From NCBI RefSeq assembly GCF_037126465.1, contig NC_088201.1, positions 192,226,031 to 192,290,030 on the forward strand: DNA of 64,000 nt, read 5' to 3'. Source of the DNA: Ornithodoros turicata (lineage: Eukaryota > Arthropoda > Arachnida > Ixodida > Argasidae). The notes below the pieces were generated by a model. That model saw nothing but the letters and a program-made list of their open reading frames with translations. It was not told the DNA's origin and ran no database searches. A program made the translations under genes and the position numbers. Shown here one piece after another: positions 48,110 to 59,702 of the stretch. Position 1 is the first letter of the stretch; each line of letters starts with the position of its first letter.

Positions 48110-49026
48110 CAGAGGCGGGGAGTTTTCATTTTCCCGGAGGGGGCAAGGGCGCACCGCGATGTAACTGCTCTGGTGGGGGGGGCCGGGGGAGGGGGTGTTT
48201 AATAAGTTGTTTATAAGGGTTTTAATAAGTTGTAAATGTTTAATAAGAACAAAAAAAAAAGGAAAAGTAAGCCAGATGGATGTTGGCTTGTTATTAAAAA
48301 AAAAGTGAAAGGGGAAGTCAAAAAAGGCAAAGAAAGCAAGAAAACAAAAAGAAGGAAAGAAAACGAAAAGAAAAATGAAGAACACAGAACTAAAGCTGAA
48401 GAATCACACACTCTGGCGGGATCCTATGATGTATGCAGAACCCGTATAGAAGTAAGAGGAAGGAAGAACTGAAAAAACAAAATAAAAGAAAAAAACAGGG
48501 AGAACGCGTAAACAGTGAACATGTGCACAACTGAAGGCATTACGCCTTTGAAAACTGAGTGCAAAAATAAGAAAATGTATTGAATCCTCGGTGTTTAACA
48601 CGAAATGCGCGCAACATAATGAATATGGTCAATGAAATGGAGCAGCGGGAGTTGAGCCCGCTTCCAACGAATATGCGTTCCGAAGATCCTACCGTTACAC
48701 CTCACTGGCAGCTGCTGGTACCTTTTCGACTGCTTCGTTTCATTGATCTGATTGCTTTGGCCGAAATTCAGGCTATGTGTTGTGTCATCCTCTGTTTCTT
48801 CGCCTCACCTTCTACTGTGATAATGAGTATAGTGGGCGGATACATATTTTACAAATTGCAAGATGCATTGTTGGTTTGGTGCCTCTTCGCTCTTTTACCC
48901 GGGCGCGCCGAGCCCCAAAGGTTGGTGTCAGTCTCTTAGCGGGACTTCCCGGGGGAGGCGGCGCCCCCCTAGTTCATGTTCCGGGGGGGCAAGAGCCCCC
49001 GCGCCCCCTCGCAGTCGGCGCCTATG
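48110..49026 (+). mobile_element. Satellite hAT MITE copy 12
   Basis: A private T gives GATGTTGGC near 48280. Otherwise it matches the consensus. Confidence 0.88.
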
Positions 49027-49568
49027 CTGTCACATACTACTTTGGGAAGCATACAACACAGTGATTGCTAACACGGCAGATGCATCTTTCTTTTTTTTTT
49101 TTTGTTTTTTTTACCACTGGAAAATCTACTTTTCGAACCGGACATCGCCTGATGTTACCCTCTTTTACGGCTCCTGAACTGAAAACCAATTTTTACCCCC
49201 CCCCCCCCAACTTTCAAAATACATAAACCCCGAAAACACAGGGCCCTAGGTACAAATGACGTGAAATCGACGGAGGATTCAGCTGCAGCATGGACGCTCC
49301 TTACCACCACCTGGGCCAACTACGTAGCCAACACTTTTGCCATCGCTGAGCCGAAATGGGGACTATTAGAGTGTCATAGGATCTTTGTACACACCTGTGC
49401 AGCAGCCCTTCGGAATGGTCACCAACCTACCCTATTGTGACAATTTGCTCACAGAATTAATGTGTAGCATGTTGCTCGAAGACTGGGAGCAAATACACAT
49501 ACCAGGTACAAATATCCAATGAGAATTTAAAAACATTTTTTGAAACAAATTCCTCAAGTAGTGTCACA

Positions 49569-50485
49569 CAGAGGCGGGGAGTTTTCATTTTCCCGGAGGG
49601 GGCAAGGGCGCACCGCGATGTAACTGCTCTGGTGGGGGGGGCCGGGGGAGGGGGTGTTTAATAAGTTGTTTATAAGGGTTTTAATAAGTTGTAAATGTTT
49701 AATAAGAACAAAAAAAAAAGGAAAAGTAAGCCAGATGGATGTCGGCTTGTTATTCCAAAAAAAAGTGAAAGGGGAAGTCAAAAAAGGCAAAGAAAGCAAG
49801 AAAACAAAAAGAAGGAAAGAAAACGAAAAGAAAAATGAAGAACACAGAACTAAAGCTGAAGAATCACACACTCTGGCGGGATCCTATGATGTATGCAGAA
49901 CCCGTATAGAAGTAAGAGGAAGGAAGAACTGAAAAAACAAAATAAAAGAAAAAACAGGGAGAACGCGTAAACAGTGAACATGTGCACAACTGAAGGCATT
50001 ACGCCTTTGAAAACTGAGTGCAAAAATAAGAAAATGTATTGAATCCTCGGTGTTTAACACGAAATGCGCGCAACATAATGAATATGGTCAATGAAATGGA
50101 GCAGCGGGAGTTGAGCCCGCTTCCAACGAATATGCGTTCCGAAGATCCTACCGTTACACCTCACTGGCAGCTGCTGGTACCTTTTCGACTGCTTCGTTTC
50201 ATTGATCTGATTGCTTTGGCCGAAATTCAGGCTATGTGTTGTGTCATCCTCTGTTTCTTCGCCTCACCTTCTACTGTGATAATGAGTATAGTGGGCGGAT
50301 ACATATTTTACAAATTGCAAGATGCATTGTTGGTTTGGTGCCTCTTCGCTCTTTTACCCGGGCGCGCCGAGCCCCAAAGGTTGGTGTCAGTCTCTTAGCG
50401 GGACTTCCCGGGGGAGGCGGCGCCCCCCTAGTTCATGTTCCGGGGGGGCAAGAGCCCCCGCGCCCCCTCGCAGTCGGCGCCTATG
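49569..50485 (+). mobile_element. Satellite hAT MITE copy 13
   Basis: Carries the ATTCCAAAA change shared with copies 4, 10 and 11. The upstream monomer ends GAGAATTTAAAAAC, also seen before copies 10 and 11. Confidence 0.88.
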
Positions 50486-51026
50486 CTGTCACATACTACT
50501 TTGGGAAGCATACAACACAGTGATTGCTAACACGGCAGATGCATCTTTCTTTTTTTTTTTTTGTTTTTTTTTACCACTGGAAAATCTACTTTTCGAACCG
50601 GACATCGCCTGATGTTACCCTCTTTTACGGCTCCTGAACTGAAAACCAATTTTTACCCCCCCCCCCCAACTTTCAAAATACATAAACCCCGAAAACACAG
50701 GGCCCTAGGTACAAATGACGTGAAATCGACGGAGGATTCAGCTGCAGCATGGACGCTCCTTACCACCACCTGGGCCAACTACGTAGCCAACACTTTTGCC
50801 ATCGCTGAGCCGAAATGGGGACTATTAGAGTGTCATAGGATCTTTGTACACACCTGTGCAGCAGCCCTTCGGAATGGTCACCAACCTACCCTATTGTGAC
50901 AATTTGCTCACAGAATTAATGTGTAGCATGTTGCTCGAAGACTGGGAGCAAATACACATACCAGGTACAAATATCCAATGAGAATTAAAAACATTTTTTT
51001 AAACAAATTCCTCAAGTAGTGTCACA

Positions 51027-51943
51027 CAGAGGCGGGGAGTTTTCATTTTCCCGGAGGGGGCAAGGGCGCACCGCGATGTAACTGCTCTGGTGGGGGGGGC
51101 CGGGGGAGGGGGTGTTTAATAAGTTGTTTATAAGGGTTTTAATAAGTTGTAAATGTTTAATAAGAACAAAAAAAAAAGGAAAAGTAAGCCAGATGGATGT
51201 CGGCTTGTTATTAAAAAAAAAAGTGAAAGGGGAAGTCAAAAAAGGCAAAGAAAGCAAGAAAACAAAAAGAAGGAAAGAAAACGAAAAGAAAAATGAAGAA
51301 CACAGAACTAAAGCTGAAGAATCACACACTCTGGCGGGATCCTATGATGTATGCAGAACCCGTATAGAAGTAAGAGGAAGGAAGAACTGAAAAAACAAAA
51401 TAAAAGAAAAAACAGGGAGAACGCGTAAACAGTGAACATGTGCACAACTGAAGGCATTACGCCTTTGAAAACTGAGTGCAAAAATAAGAAAATGTATTGA
51501 ATCCTCGGTGTTTAACACGAAATGCGCGCAACATAATAAATATGGTCAATGAAATGGAGCAGCGGGAGTTGAGCCCGCTTCCAACGAATATGCGTTCCGA
51601 AGATCCTACCGTTACACCTCACTGGCAGCTGCTGGTACCTTTTCGACTGCTTCGTTTCATTGATCTGATTGCTTTGGCCGAAATTCAGGCTATGTGTTGT
51701 GTCATCCTCTGTTTCTTCGCCTCACCTTCTACTGTGATAATGAGTATAGTGGGCGGATACATATTTTACAAATTGCAAGATGCATTGTTGGTTTGGTGCC
51801 TCTTCGCTCTTTTACCCGGGCGCGCCGAGCCCCAAAGGTTGGTGTCAGTCTCTTAGCGGGACTTCCCGGGGGAGGCGGCGCCCCCCTAGTTCATGTTCCG
51901 GGGGGGCAAGAGCCCCCGCGCCCCCTCGCAGTCGGCGCCTATG
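51027..51943 (+). mobile_element. Satellite hAT MITE copy 14
   Basis: Has ACATAATAAAT in place of ACATAATGAAT near 51535. The upstream monomer has ATTTTTTTAAAC, shared with the monomers before copies 2 and 3. Confidence 0.88.
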
Positions 51944-52485
51944 CTGTCACATACTACTTTGGGAAGCATACAACACAGTGATTGCTAACACGGCAGATGC
52001 ATCTTTCTTTTTTTTTTTTTGTTTTTTTTACCACTGGAAAATCTACTTTTCGAACCGGACATCGCCTGATGTTACCCTCTTTTACGGCTCCTGAACTGAA
52101 AACCAATTTTTACCCCCCCCCCCCCCAACTTTCAAAATACATAAACCCCGAAAACACAGGGCCCTAGGTACAAATGACGTGAAATCGACGGAGGATTCAG
52201 CTGCAGCATGGACGCTCCTTACCACCACCTGGGCCAACTACGTAGCCAACACTTTTGCCATCGCTGAGCCGAAATGGGGACTATTAGAGTGTCATAGGAT
52301 CTTTGTACACACCTGTGCAGCAGCCCTTCGGAATGGTCACCAACCTACCCTATTGTGACAATTTGCTCACAGAATCAATGTGTAGCATGTTGCTCGAAGA
52401 CTGGGAGCAAATACACATACCAGGTACAAATATCCAATGAGAATTAAAAACATTTTTTGAAACAAATTCCTCAAGTAGTGTCACA

Positions 52486-53402
52486 CAGAGGCGGGGAGTT
52501 TTCATTTTCCCGGAGGGGGCAAGGGCGCACCGCGATGTAACTGCTCTGGTGGGGGGGCCGGGGGAGGGGGTGTTTAATAAGTTGTTTATAAGGGTTTTAA
52601 TAAGTTGTAAATGTTTAATAAGAACAAAAAAAAAAAGGAAAAGTAAGCCAGATGGATGTCGGCTTGTTATTAAAAAAAAAAGTGAAAGGGGAAGTCAAAA
52701 AAGGCAAAGAAAGCAAGAAAACAAAAAGAAGGAAAGAAAACGAAAAGAAAAATGAAGAACACAGAACTAAAGCTGAAGAATCACACACTCTGGCGGGATC
52801 CTATGATGTATGCAGAACCCGTATAGAAGTAAGAGGAAGGAAGAACTGAAAAAACAAAATAAAAGAAAAAACAGGGAGAACGCGTAAACAGTGAACATGT
52901 GCACAACTGAAGGCATTACGCCTTTGAAAACTGAGTGCAAAAATAAGAAAATGTATTGAATCCTCGGTGTTTAACACGAAATGCGCGCAACATAATGAAT
53001 ATGGTCAATGAAATGGAGCAGCGGGAGTTGAGCCCGCTTCCAACGAATATGCGTTCCGAAGATCCTACCGTTACACCTCACTGGCAGCTGCTGGTACCTT
53101 TTCGACTGCTTCGTTTCATTGATCTGATTGCTTTGGCCGAAATTCAGGCTATGTGTTGTGTCATCCTCTGTTTCTTCGCCTCACCTTCTACTGTGATAAT
53201 GAGTATAGTGGGCGGATACATATTTTACAAATTGCAAGATGCATTGTTGGTTTGGTGCCTCTTCGCTCTTTTACCCGGGCGCGCCGAGCCCCAAAGGTTG
53301 GTGTCAGTCTCTTAGCGGGACTTCCCGGGGGAGGCGGCGCCCCCCTAGTTCATGTTCCGGGGGGGCAAGAGCCCCCGCGCCCCCTCGCAGTCGGCGCCTA
53401 TG
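52486..53402 (+). mobile_element. Satellite hAT MITE copy 15 (last)
   Basis: The final MITE copy. It is followed by one monomer that carries the CACTGTTGCC and GAAAAGGGG variants otherwise seen in the first monomer of the array (27890-27910), linking the two array edges. Confidence 0.88.
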
Positions 53403-53793
53403 CTGTCACATACTACTTTGGGAAGCATACAACACAGTGATTGCTAACACGGCAGATGCATCTTTCTTTTTTTTTTTTTTGTTTTTTTTTACCACTGGAA
53501 AATCTACTTTTCGAACCGGACATCGCCTGATGTTACCCTCTTTTACGGCTCCTGAACTGAAAACCAATTTTTACCCCCCCCCCCCAACTTTCAAAATACA
53601 TAAACCCCGAAAACACAGGGCCCTAGGTACAAATGACGTGAAATCGACGGAGGATTCAGCTGCAGCATGGACGCTCCTTACCACCACCTGGGCCAACTAC
53701 GTAGCCAACACTGTTGCCATCGCTGAGCCGAAAAGGGGACTATTAGAGTGTCATAGGATCTTTGTACACACCTGTGCAGCAGCCCTTCCGAAT

Positions 53794-53827
53794 TGATTGA
53801 TTGGTTGATTGATTATGTGTTTAATGG
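53794..53827. mobile_element. 34-bp retroposon stub with 11-bp target duplication
   Basis: CCCTTCCGAAT is present at 53783-53793 and again at 53828-53838. Between them is a 34-base insert made of TGATTGATTGGTTGATTGAT-type repeats followed by ATGTGTTTAATGG. Other monomers have the site only once. This looks like an extremely truncated retroposon insertion ending in a TTGA simple repeat. Confidence 0.65.
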
Positions 53828-54010
53828 CCCTTCCGAATGGTCACCAACAATTTGCTCATAGAATCAATGTGTAGCATGTTGCTCGAAGACTGGGAGCAAA
53901 TACACATACCAGAATTGAAAACATTTTTTGAAACAAATTCATCAAGTAGTGTCACATACTACTTTGGGTAGCATACAACACAGTGATTGCTAACACGGCA
54001 GATGCAGGTT

Positions 54011-55001
54011 TTTTTGTGTGTGTTTTTTTTTCTTTTCCGCCGCAATGAGACACCTGGAGATTAAAGGATTATTGGCCGTAATGAGATGTTACCACCACAC
54101 CAGTGTAGGGAGAGATTAGGGAGAGGGACTCTGAAATTTAGGTTACGTGCCATTTCGCCTATCCCCATTTCGCCTAATGAGATTTTTAGGATTACGAGGG
54201 TAAAAGGGCTGCCCATCATTAGGCAAAATAGGAATGCCGTGCCATCTCATTAGGCTGAGTAATGGATTACTGAGTATGGATACTGAGTATCAATTACTGA
54301 GATTACTCCAATTACTCCAAGTGGATTGCTTGTGGATTATTAGTGGATTACCAAGTGGAATGGATTACTCCAAAGTAGTTGATTAGTCAAAATTTTACTT
54401 TGACAGTAAAGTAACTGATTATTTGAAAAATTACTCAAGAAGGTAATTCATTACAAGTAATGCAATTACTAGTAAACGCATTATGCACTAGTCTGCTGGG
54501 GACACGTCAGAACACACTGGACACCTGTGCATTTCTTTCGAGTCTGTTTCATGCTTTGCGCAACCGTTGAACTTGATACGACCTAAACAAATTATAAAGC
54601 CGCATCAATACCCATGACCACCATTTGGTCGATTCAATAAATATGTCTATTCTTGAAACACTTACGGTGTGTTTCATTTTTGTACACATGCGATCAGCAG
54701 AGGAGTGACTAGGAAAGAGTCACTAGAAATATGTAAATAGAAATTAGGGTTGTACACGTTATGCGAAAAGGCAATTGACAGACCGTTACTATTACTCATG
54801 GGGCAATAGTAATTGTTACCTTTACAGATTACTCGGCTAAGAATGTAACCAAGCTAAAAGGTAGCTCATTGCTTTTAGCGTTCCTTCAGCTAATATGTCT
54901 GGAAAAGTCGTGCACAATGTCTTGACGTGCTTTCTGAGAGATTGGTGTTTACCGCGTTTGAACATGCTAGAAGGTTTTCGTTAGGCATACACGTCATGCA
55001 T
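54011..55001. other. No gene; ATTACT-rich low-complexity sequence
   Basis: Words such as GGATTACT, ATTACTCC and AATTACT recur irregularly at 54245-54480 and again near 54780-54880. No coding frame is supported. Confidence 0.5.
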
Positions 55002-55003
55002 TA

Positions 55004-55140
55004 CAGTAGAATCTCGATGACACGAACCTCACGGGGTAGCGGAAAAAATTCGTATCATCCGAAATTCGTATCAAACCAATTAAACCAAAATAACAGTTGA
55101 GGCAAGAAAATAGACAGTGACTGTTCATTTTCTGTGACTG
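55004..55140. mobile_element. Left end of a pogo/Tigger-like element
   Basis: TA at 55002-55003 is followed by CAGTAGAATCTCGATGACAC, a pogo-like terminal motif, and then repeated ATTCGTATCA words. No matching right end was found before the next element, so it is truncated or diverged. Confidence 0.5.
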
Positions 55141-55205
55141 TCAGTGAAAGAGGTCGGTCGTAAAGCTTTTGTCCCCGTATATATGTATGTGTGTATATCC
55201 GTATA

Positions 55206-55968
55206 CAGTCAACCCTCGATTTATGAACACCCTCGGTTCCCTGAAAAATCGTTCATAAATCGAGGGATTCATAAATCGAAAATTCCGTTAACTGAGTACT
55301 ATCGAGCAAATGGAACAGCATTTCCGAGTTGGGATTGTGTTTATAATGCCATATATTGTGTAATTTTGCTTTTGATCACGCCTTCTGCTGTATCAGTCTC
55401 ACAAAGAACAGACGTTAGCGCATTCACACTCTGTTTATTATTCAATACTAAATTGTTTAATTTTGCTTTGGACCATGCCTTCCGCTGTGTCAATCTTGGA
55501 AAGAAGAGATGTCACCACATTCGCACTGGACTGTTCTCGGATTTCCTCCGAGATTTTTAACCTCCATTTATTAATCTCCGGGTAACAGCGACCACCTTAT
55601 TCATCAACTGAGGTCAGGAACACTCGCACCTTGTGCGACCCCGGAAAACCCGTTTGTTGTTTCGATTTCGAGGGGTTAAGAACCGAGGGTGCAATACCTG
55701 GAAAACGTTTTGTCCGTTCAGGCGTCATTCGTGAGACCACGGAATTATCCCTTTGAACGTTTCTGTTGACCTCGGAACGATCCGTTCATAATTGAGGGCA
55801 AAAACGCTGGGTAACTCCTAGTTGGTTCCCAGAAATTCCGTTCATTATTCGAATATCGAGGTTCATAAAACGAGGGAAAAATGCATGAAAAAATTTTGGT
55901 TCCCCGTGCTCGTGTTCATAAAACAAGGGAATTCATGTATCGAAGGTTCACACATCGAGGGTTGACTG
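55206..55968. mobile_element. 763-bp pogo/Tigger-type MITE, TA target duplication
   Basis: It starts CAGTCAACCCTCGAT and ends with the complement ATCGAGGGTTGACTG, flanked by TA at 55204-55205 and 55969-55970. The interior has many CATAAATCGAGGG-like subterminal repeats. The 138-codon open frame at 55144-55560 that crosses its left end is considered accidental. Confidence 0.85.
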
Positions 55969-56125
55969 TATATGTATGTATAACAAACAGGATGGTTAAC
56001 TCACCCATCAGAAGTGTCGCTCTCACAGCTGAGTGGTGTTGCCATAGTTGGCCTTCCAATATACTGTGGTGATCTGAAAGCATTTGTTATGTTTTCTCAG
56101 TACTTCCGTGCCTGTTATACATACA

Positions 56126-56141
56126 GGGTGTTACCCTATAA
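56126..56141. repeat. Left member of a 16-bp inverted pair enclosing the gypsy region
   Basis: GGGTGTTACCCTATAA is exactly inverted at 62008-62023. A second exact 19-bp inverted pair is at 56524-56542 and 61988-62006 (GCCGCGTACCCACATGCGG). Together they suggest an older inverted-repeat element into which the retrotransposon inserted. Confidence 0.65.
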
Positions 56142-56833
56142 AAGTCTACCCGTGCCACCATCCGGTACTCGCCAATTACTCAATGCAGGTGGCACATTGT
56201 GCAACCTTCACATAGTGCTCATAAGAACATTTAATCTTGGTAAATTTCGAAGTGATTGAGCGCCGCAGCACGAAGTTATAACTCAAAACGTGCAGTTCCC
56301 GTAGTCAAAACAATCAAGATGGCGGCGTTAAGAAGAGCACTTGTCATGCTGCTCCCCAGACGAAGACGTGTCGCATGTCCTGCCAGCCGGATGGAACTGT
56401 AGTTTTCATTTTGCTTTCGTGTAACTGTCGCATTTTGCTCAGAAGTAAGCAACGTGACCAACGATAAATGCTGACGTACTCGGCAGACGACACCCAAAAG
56501 GGATGTCTTCTGCTTACTGAGAGGCCGCGTACCCACATGCGGAGAATCTGCGCGGAAACGCGAACGCGGTAAACTCTTGCCGCTGTGCGGGAAAAGCCGC
56601 CTCCGCTTTCCGCTTTCTGGCGATCGCGCAGTGCACGATTCTCGGCCAATCAGGAAGTAAACGGAAGTTGCGTGCGTTCTTGTTTTCTTCCGGCCTCCCG
56701 CACAGAGAGCATTGACGGCGTCGTTGACTGGAAGGAATATCGCAGTGATGCTCACTTTTTTCAGCCGGTGAATTTATCACGCAAATAAAATGTCATTGCT
56801 GCCTACGTTATAGGGCGTTGCGTTTGTTTCATA
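56142..56833. other. No gene; arm of the older inverted-repeat element
   Basis: Contains AAGATGGCGGC near 56317 (also at 61579) and the 19-bp inverted motif at 56524-56542. Open frames on both strands lack any recognisable domain. Confidence 0.4.
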
Positions 56834-56963
56834 TGTTGGTATTTATTCCAGCTGAAGTTACATGACCGGGCTGACTGCCTGTATAGGTACATACATGAGA
56901 TTGCGTAATAAGAGGTAACCCAGAGGGCTGCCTGCGGGGCAGGTGGCGCTACATATCCAAACA
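56834..56963 (-). repeat. Putative 3' LTR of the gypsy element
   Basis: On the minus strand it starts TGTTTGGATATG directly after a purine tract and ends AATAAATACCAACA, giving TG...CA boundaries and a poly(A)-like AATAAA. No second copy is visible at the 5' end near 61 kb, so the pair cannot be confirmed. Confidence 0.5.
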
Positions 56964-56986
56964 GCCTCCTTTTTTTTTTTTTTTAA
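56964..56986 (-). promoter_or_regulatory. Polypurine tract of the gypsy element
   Basis: A run of A followed by GGAGGC lies directly upstream of the putative LTR on the minus strand. This is where plus-strand DNA synthesis is primed in LTR retrotransposons. Confidence 0.55.
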
Positions 56987-57099
56987 GTGCACGACATTTC
57001 TCCAGTTAAATGCGAATGAAGTCGTCAAGATGGCGAGGTGGTCTCTTGGTCCTTTGGGGTCGGACTGCTTCTTCCTCTGGCTCACGTGATGCAGTGGCA

Positions 57100-58138
57100 T
57101 TATCCTTTGCATTTTCTTGCGGAACCTGTATGTCGTGATGCAGTACCAGCTGTGTTGGCAAGGAGAAGGGCTTTTGGTGTAGGTCCGACGACAGCTGTAT
57201 GTAGTGCTGTATCGCTGGTAGGAGTCAAACGTAGTTGTACCCTGTTCCTTCTGATAACGCTTCCACCGGTGCGGATTTCGTAGGAGCGATGTCCACACTT
57301 CCTTAGAATTGTCCCATGCTTCCACGTGTCCTGTCCTTCTTTGGTTGGTTGTATACGGGCAGTTTGTCCAGGCTTCAAGTCACAGAGTCCCTTTGCTCCT
57401 CTGTTGTAACGACGTGCGCTCTTCTCTTGTTGGTTTTGCTTTGCTGCTTGCGGAGTACTGTACACAGGTTTCAGGAGTGTTTGTGTTGTGGGCAGAGTAG
57501 TACGGGTTCTCCGACCCAGAAACGCCTGTGCTGGCGACACTTGTGTCCCTTGCTGTGGTGTCTTCCTGTAGTCCAGAATCGCAAGGTACGGGTCTTGCCC
57601 ACTTTCTTTGGCTCTGGCCAGTATGCGTTTTGCTGTCTTGACGGCTGATTCTACCATGCCATTTGAGCGGGGGTAGTGAGGACTACTAGTTGTGTGACAG
57701 GAAGTCCCATTCAGTGGCGAAGTGCGAGAATTCTTGGCTGGAAAACTGTGGTCCATTGTCCGTGAAGACTGTGGAGGGGATCCCGTATCTTCCGAAATGT
57801 GCCTTTAATTTCCTGATTACTGCTCCACTGGTAGTTGACTTCAGCTAGTCAACTTCCCAGAAATTGCTGAGGTAGTCTACAGTTATTAGGAAGTTGTGTC
57901 CTCTGCACTCCATGAGGTCTACACCTACTTTTTCCCAGGGTTTAGATGGTACTGTGTGTGACATCAGTGGTTCCTTTCGCTGTGTCATCAGGTGCGAATT
58001 GCATGTGTCGCACGCCTGTACGAGTTCTTTGATTTCCGCGCTGATGCCAGGCCAACATATGCACTCTCTCGCCCGTCTGAGCCAGCTCTCAACACCCATG
58101 CAGTGCATCCGTGCAGTGTTTGCTTCATTTCTGTTCAC
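57100..58138 (-). pseudogene. Ty3/gypsy integrase, broken
   Basis: 58138-57845 encodes the end of the HHCC zinc region (QACDTCNSH) and the first part of the catalytic core (KVGVDLME, LITVDYLSNF). A stop follows at about 57845. The segment with the second catalytic Asp lies in another frame, and 57756-57100 resumes with [10 protein letters not shown], containing the catalytic Glu, and a C-terminal basic region ([16 protein letters not shown]). At least one frameshift and one stop disrupt the core, so it cannot be functional as it stands. Confidence 0.82.
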
Positions 58139-59702
58139 AGTTCCTTTGGCACGATTAGTCGTTCTCCTCGGTAGATCAGTCCATCTTGAACACTGATCTC
58201 ATCACGAAACGTGAAATATGGTTTTGCCTCTGGTGGTACTTGACTTTTGTCTTCTGGCCATCCAGCAGCAATTATCCGGGAAAGTATTTTCGAGGTAGAG
58301 TCACTTCGTGTGGCTTCACGGATTTTGTTTATTGTGGCTGGACGCACTGGCAGATGTGTGACTACATTTATGATGGGTGCTTTGCAGGCGTCGTCTTCTT
58401 GCTTGAGGTATGCCCGTGAAAGGGTGTCAGCAATGACGATGTGCTTTCCTTTCTGATAGACGATGTCTATGTCGTACTGTTGAACTTGCATCATCATCCC
58501 TTGTAGTCGACGTGGCATCTGCCCAAGAGGCTTGTGCTGTATCATTTGTAAGGTCTTGTGATCAGTGACGACGGTTACCGTTCTTCCGTATGTGTATATT
58601 GGTGGAACTTCTGCAAGGCAAATTTGATGGCAAGTACTTCCTTCTCTATCTGCACGTATCTCTGTTCCGTACTGGTCTGTGCTCTACTTCCAAATGCAAG
58701 TGGGTGATCTTCCTGTATTAAAACTGTGCCAAGGCCACCTTTGCTTGCATCACATTGTAGAGTCAGTTCTTTGGCACTGTTGTAGTATGCGAGCAGAGGT
58801 GCTTGAGTGACAAGATGCTTGACTTTCTTGAAAGCATCCTCTTGGTCTCTGTCCCACATCCATGGCACACCTTTGACTGTAAGTCTTCGTAGTGGCTCCA
58901 ACCCATCTGACACACGTGGCAAATATCTGGATAGGTCATTGACCATCCCACAGAAGCGTTGCACACTTTGTACATCTTTGGGGGCCTCCATTTCCGTGAT
59001 TGCCTTGACCTTGTCAGTATCTACTGCTAGACCATCCTTGGTGAGTTTGTGTCCCAGGAACACAGTCCCAGTTTTGTTGAGTTCACACTTGTCTTTGTTG
59101 AGTTTAATGCCTGCCTTGCGGCATCGCTGCAGTAGTTTCTCTACCTTTTCGTCGTGGTCATTTTGTGCTTGTTCAAGGGTTCCTCCCGCTCCGTAGATCA
59201 AAATATCGTCTGCTACGCACACCAGACCAGGTATGTTTTGTAGGGCCATTTGCAGTCGCTTCTGAAAGATTTCACTGCTGACCTTCAGTCCGAATGGCAG
59301 ACGTAGCCATCTTTTTTGTCCAAGTGGTGTCTTGAAGGTTGTCAATTTACTTGACTTTTCGTCAAGCGTGCAATGCCAGTACCCATTCTTTAAGTCGAAT
59401 TTCGAGAATACTTTTGCCATTGCTAGGTCTGGCAGGAGGTCGTCGAGTACAGGTAAGGGATGGACCTCTCGTTGCAGTGCCCTGTTTAGCGCTTGTGGAT
59501 CAATGCAGATGCGCATTTCGCCTGATTTCTTTTGGGCGATGACCATTCTGTTTACCCACGGTGTTGGTTCGTCTACCGATGTGATAACACCATCTTTTTC
59601 CATTTTGTCCAGAAGCGTATTCACTTTGTCCTTGATATTGACAGGTACTCTGCTTGCTGTGCTCATCTGGGGCACCATGCTGGGCACAACTGTTAAATGC
59701 AC
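58135..59702 (-). pseudogene. Ty3/gypsy reverse transcriptase-RNase H
   Basis: 59702-58575 gives 375 open codons. They contain the RT blocks WVNRMVIAQKKSG, RICIDPQALN, FSKFDLKNGYWH, LPFGLKVSSEIFQ, the catalytic VADD and FLGHKLTKDGL. RNase H starts at LQCDASKGGLGT with QRYVQIEKE. The frame then ends at YTHTEER, and 58545-58135 resumes in another frame with the end of RNase H (HIVIADTLSRA) and the integrase start. A small indel near 58575 separates them. The RT active site is intact, and the rest is decayed. Confidence 0.88.

Larger units (their letters stand above)
27783..54010. repeat. Satellite array, ~539-bp monomer, higher-order repeat of ~1,459 bp with embedded hAT MITE
   Basis: The string AAATGACGTGAAATCGACGG recurs about 23 times: near 27812, 28350, 28887, 30347, 31804, 32340, 33799 and so on to 53630. 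Spacings are ~539 bp, or ~1,459 bp where a MITE intervenes. Each monomer carries a variable poly-T tract, a variable poly-C tract of 10-19 and the inverted-element arm ACCACTGGAAAATCTAC. Copies are nearly identical apart from homopolymer lengths and a few shared substitutions. No conserved protein is encoded. Frames that repeat in every copy are a by-product of copy identity. The last monomer (after 53780) is more diverged, as expected at an array edge. Confidence 0.93.

Noticed and set aside
27783..54010. CRISPR array
   Set aside because: Repeats are hundreds of bases long with no unique spacers, and the genome is eukaryotic.
55144..55560. 138-codon open frame
   Set aside because: It runs through the inverted end and subterminal repeats of the pogo-type MITE and has no domain.
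56276..56755. 159-codon minus-strand frame
   Set aside because: Arg/Ser-rich CpG composition keeps several frames open on both strands at once. No homologous-looking motif or splice context.
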